From the NCBI GenBank assembly GCA_963816955.1, contig CAWFME010000003.1:248001-312000 (forward strand): a stretch of 64,000 nt of DNA, in the 5' to 3' direction. This stretch comes from DATFQI01 sp963816955 (GTDB taxonomy: Bacteria; Actinomycetota; Thermoleophilia; Solirubrobacterales; Solirubrobacteraceae). The notes beneath the pieces were generated by a model. The model saw only the letters and a program-made list of their open reading frames with translations. It had not been told where the DNA came from and searched no databases. Of the stretch, positions 61,897 to 64,000 are shown piece after piece; the stretch's first letter is position 1; each line of letters begins with the position of its first letter. The translations under genes and the position numbers were made by a program.

Positions 61897-62451
61897 ATGG
61901 GCGGGGAGGAGAACGAGCGGCTGCGCGTGCTCGTCGCCGACGAGAGCCGCGCCGCGCTCGAGCCGGTCGGGGCGGCCCTGGAAGAGCTCGGGCACGAGGT
62001 CATCGCCCTCGCCGTCGAGGTCGGCGAGACGGCGCGGGCCACGCACGAGCACCGGCCCGACCTTGCGATCGTCGCGCTCCACGAGGACACCGAGCACGCG
62101 CTCGAGCTGATCCGCGGGATCGTCGACGAGTCGCGCTGCCCGGTGTGCCTGTTGGCGGCCGACCCGAGCCGCGAGTTCCTCTCGGCCGCCGCCCGCCGCG
62201 GCGTGTTCGCCCACCTCGACTCGACCGAACCGACCGAGCTGCAGGGCGGCATCGACATCGCGATCGGGCGCTTCCGCCAGTTCCGGGACCTGCTGGGCGC
62301 GTTCGACCGACGTGCGCGGATCGAGCGGGCCAAGGGCGTGCTGATGGAGCGCGAGGGGATCTCCGCGGACGAGGCCTTCGATCGGCTCAGGCGTCAGGCA
62401 CGAGACCGCAGGAGCCCCCTGATGGGTGTCGTGGAAGAGCTGCTCGGGTAG
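61897..62451 (+). CDS. ANTAR-domain regulator with degenerate receiver
   Basis: A 184-residue protein of the AmiR/NasR type. The N-terminal receiver-like domain starts LRVLVADESRAALEPVGAAL. The phosphoacceptor position, normally aspartate after the hydrophobic beta3 strand, is alanine (PDLAIVALHED), so it is probably not phosphorylated in the usual way. The C-terminal ANTAR RNA-binding domain is clear: ARIERAKGVLMEREGISADE, AFDRLRRQARDRRSP. ANTAR proteins bind paired hexaloop hairpins and stop transcription termination. The start is 7 bases after the dehydrogenase stop, so the two may be co-transcribed. Its RNA targets are unknown. Confidence 0.87.
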   Translation: MGGEENERLRVLVADESRAALEPVGAALEELGHEVIALAVEVGETARATHEHRPDLAIVALHEDTEHALELIRGIVDESRCPVCLLAADPSREFLSAAARRGVFAHLDSTEPTELQGGIDIAIGRFRQFRDLLGAFDRRARIERAKGVLMEREGISADEAFDRLRRQARDRRSPLMGVVEELLG

Positions 62452-62520
62452 CCGATCCTCTGCACCGGCCCAACCCCCGCCGGGCGACTTCGTCGTCCCA
62501 CACCCGGGAGGTCCGGCCAG

Positions 62521-62790
62521 ATGCTTCAGGAGGAACACCACCCACGCTCGCTGCGGCCCCTTGCGCGCGACACGCTCGTCGCCGCCGCGATCCGGCAGAT
62601 GGCGCACGACCTGCGGGTCCACGAGGACGGCAGGCGCTCGGCCGCCGGCGCCAAGCTCGACCGCGCCGAGATCGCCCTGCGGCGCCGGCTCGGGCGCTCG
62701 CCCACGGCGGCGGAGCTCGCCCGCGCGGGCGGCATCGACGTCGAGGACGTGCTCGACGAGCTCGACCGGCGCAGGCGCGGCCGCCGCTGA
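62521..62790 (+). CDS. Small protein resembling sigma-70 region 3
   Basis: An 89-residue protein with a GGGAGG ribosome site at about 62506-62511. The C-terminal half has the helix-turn-helix-like pattern RAEIALRRRLGRSPTAAELA, ARAGGIDVEDVLDELDRRR, which closely resembles region 3 of sigma-70 factors (LGR-x-PT-x-x-ELA). The N-terminal half is helical. Regions 2 and 4 are missing, so it cannot be a sigma factor by itself. It could be a sigma remnant, an anti-sigma or RNA-polymerase-binding protein. It lies 69 bases after the ANTAR gene and may belong to the same regulatory unit. Confidence 0.6.
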   Translation: MLQEEHHPRSLRPLARDTLVAAAIRQMAHDLRVHEDGRRSAAGAKLDRAEIALRRRLGRSPTAAELARAGGIDVEDVLDELDRRRRGRR

Positions 62791-62964
62791 GATCTCGCGG
62801 CCGCGGGCGGGGGGCGGCTCTACGATGGGCCGTCTCCCCGCCGTGTCAGCGCCGGCCAACGTCAACGGCGGCTGGGTAGGGGTGTGAGGTGCCGCCCGTC
62901 CGCTTGGCCATGCCCCTGGCCCCGCGAACCGCCAGTTTCGCCGCCGGCTCGCGTTGGAGCCCTC

Positions 62965-64000
62965 ATGCGCCTGTCACTTGCCGTGCTCGTCGTGCTGGCC
63001 GCGCTCACGCTCATCCCGAGCGCCGCGCAGGCCCAGGTCGAGGACACGATCTACGAGAGCCTGTCCATCCCGACCGTCGACGGCGACCGGATCCACGTCG
63101 AGGTCGCGCGGCCCAAGGGCGTGGCCAACGCCCCGGTGATCCTCACCTACTCGCCGTACAACTCGCTCTCGGAGGGCACGTCGCCGAACCTCGCCTACGA
63201 CGAGCTCGGCCAGCGCTACCTGCCGAAGGGCTACGCCCGGGCGGTCGCCGACGTGCTCGGCACGCGCAACTCGAGCGGCTGCTGGGACTACGGCGGGCGC
63301 AAGGAGCAGCAGTCGGGCGTCGACCTCGTCAACGCGCTGGCCACGCAGCCGTGGGCCAACGGCAAGGTCGCGATGATCGGCGGCTCCTACGACGGCACGA
63401 CCGCGAACATGGTCGCCGCGCGCGGCGCCGACGCGCCCGGGCTGGCGGCGATCGTGCCGGAGCTCGCGATCTCGCGCTGGTACGGCTATGCCTATGCAGA
63501 CGGCGTCCGGTACCTGGGCAACTCCGAGAAGCCGACCGACGAGGGCTTCGACACGCCGTTCGCGTTCGACTTCGGGATCGCGCGCACGCCGCCGACCCAG
63601 CGCACCCCGCAGACGATCGACGCGATGCGCGACCGCATGAACCCGTGCGACAGCGCCGAGCACACGCTCGAGGGCTACGACACGTCACCCGACTACGACG
63701 GCTTCTGGGACGAGCGCGACTACCGCAAGGACGCCGCGGACTTCCGCGCGTCGACGCTCGTGGTGCACGGCTGGCAGGACTACAACGTCAAGCAGTCCGA
63801 GGGCGTCGACCTCTACGAGGCGCTGACGCTGCCGACGACCGCATCGGCGAGCGCTCCCTTCAAGCGGCTCTACCTCTTCCAGGGCTCGCACCAGTCGCCG
63901 TCCGGGCGCCCGCACTTCGACGCCCTGCTCGACGAGTTCTTCGACACCACGCTGCGGGGAGCGGCTCCCGGCCCCGAGCTCGCGGCGCCCGTCCTGACGC
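62965..64000 (+). CDS. Secreted CocE/NonD-type (S15) hydrolase, truncated by the window end
   Basis: The first 345 residues of an exported alpha/beta hydrolase of the X-Pro dipeptidyl-peptidase/CocE group. Start ATG 62965 with GGAG at 62956-62959. The signal peptide is MRLSLAVLVVLAALTLIPSA followed by AQA. The nucleophile is S141 in MIGGSYDGTT. The tyrosine of TYSPYNSLSEG probably forms the oxyanion hole as in CocE, and RAVADVLGTRNSSGCWDYGG is a typical family segment. The region VVHGWQDYNVKQSEG, the catalytic-acid part, and GSHQSPSGRPHFDALLDEFF, with the probable catalytic histidine, are present. The C-terminal jelly-roll domain would lie beyond the edge. It would cleave proline-containing peptides or esters outside the cell. 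The 174-base gap before it (62791-62964) shows no clear promoter. Confidence 0.88.
   Translation, partial: MRLSLAVLVVLAALTLIPSAAQAQVEDTIYESLSIPTVDGDRIHVEVARPKGVANAPVILTYSPYNSLSEGTSPNLAYDELGQRYLPKGYARAVADVLGTRNSSGCWDYGGRKEQQSGVDLVNALATQPWANGKVAMIGGSYDGTTANMVAARGADAPGLAAIVPELAISRWYGYAYADGVRYLGNSEKPTDEGFDTPFAFDFGIARTPPTQRTPQTIDAMRDRMNPCDSAEHTLEGYDTSPDYDGFWDERDYRKDAADFRASTLVVHGWQDYNVKQSEGVDLYEALTLPTTASASAPFKRLYLFQGSHQSPSGRPHFDALLDEFFDTTLRGAAPGPELAAPVLT

Noticed and set aside
62791..62964. Riboswitch (for example c-di-AMP type) before the S15-type hydrolase gene
   Set aside because: The 174-base gap is GC-rich with small inverted repeats, but I could not match the conserved core of any known riboswitch. 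An Infernal/Rfam scan would decide.

Overview
The window is 64 kb of very GC-rich DNA (codon third positions almost all G or C), gene-dense, with genes on both strands. Several protein types point to an actinobacterium of the Thermoleophilia (Solirubrobacterales: Solirubrobacter, Conexibacter or Baekduia-like). These are LVIVD-repeat secreted proteins, CSLREA/beta-helix giant proteins, secreted proteins with repeated 'VNTALP..W.RC' Ig-like modules and a cationic C-terminal domain, and an ANTAR regulator with a degenerate receiver. This placement is inferred from protein character, not from a marker gene. I found no rRNA, tRNA, CRISPR array, insertion sequence or phage gene.

Layout. 0-8 kb: the tail of an unknown gene, a secreted M14 zinc carboxypeptidase, an ArsR/SRPBCC pair with a leaderless AT-rich promoter, and a copper module (CsoR-type palindrome, His-rich exported protein, CopA P1B-ATPase) facing a Crp/Fnr regulator and a DUF2294 (MpsC-like) protein. 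8.7-13.9 kb: a minus-strand run of DhnA-type class I aldolase, DHA2 MFS exporter, class I glutamine amidotransferase and an asparagine-synthase-family protein resembling N-acetylglutaminylglutamine amidotransferase; a YghZ-like reductase diverges from it. 15-22.4 kb: two LVIVD secreted proteins flanking an MFS transporter and a 48-aa membrane peptide, then a YeeE/YedE sulfur transporter and a beta-propeller protein. 22.4-30.7 kb: membrane-anchored alpha/beta hydrolase, gamma-glutamyltransferase overlapping an Nramp-like transporter, DUF4395, and a fatty-acid beta-oxidation pair (thiolase plus frameshifted FadJ). 30.8-42.2 kb: a frameshifted ParB-like gene, then two very large divergent secreted metalloprotease-like proteins sharing Ig-like repeats and a C-terminal module, and a YVTN-type beta-propeller. 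42.2-50.6 kb: RecD2 (frameshifted) divergent from HrpA, a class B penicillin-binding protein and DoxX. 50.7-64 kb: zinc-ribbon protein, TetR/GNAT divergent pair, aldo/keto reductase, D-2-hydroxyacid dehydrogenase, two coupled dynamin-like GTPases, PilZ protein, Tat-exported unknown, succinate-semialdehyde-type dehydrogenase, ANTAR regulator, a small sigma-region-3-like protein and a truncated CocE/S15 hydrolase.

Recurring themes. Many genes appear leaderless: a -10-like hexamer ends 6-8 bases before the start codon (TAGGCT, TAGCGT, TAGGGT, TATATT, TATACA and others). Four of nine convergent gene pairs end on one shared CTAG, which supplies the stop codon of both genes; three others are separated by strong hairpins. 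Three genes carry apparent one-base frameshifts (fadJ, recD2, the ParB-like gene), two of them an extra C in a short C run in otherwise well-preserved genes, so sequencing or assembly error is the leading explanation. The window is rich in exported proteins (three metalloprotease-like giants, LVIVD and propeller proteins, an S15-type hydrolase), consistent with a soil heterotroph scavenging polymers; this last point is inference.
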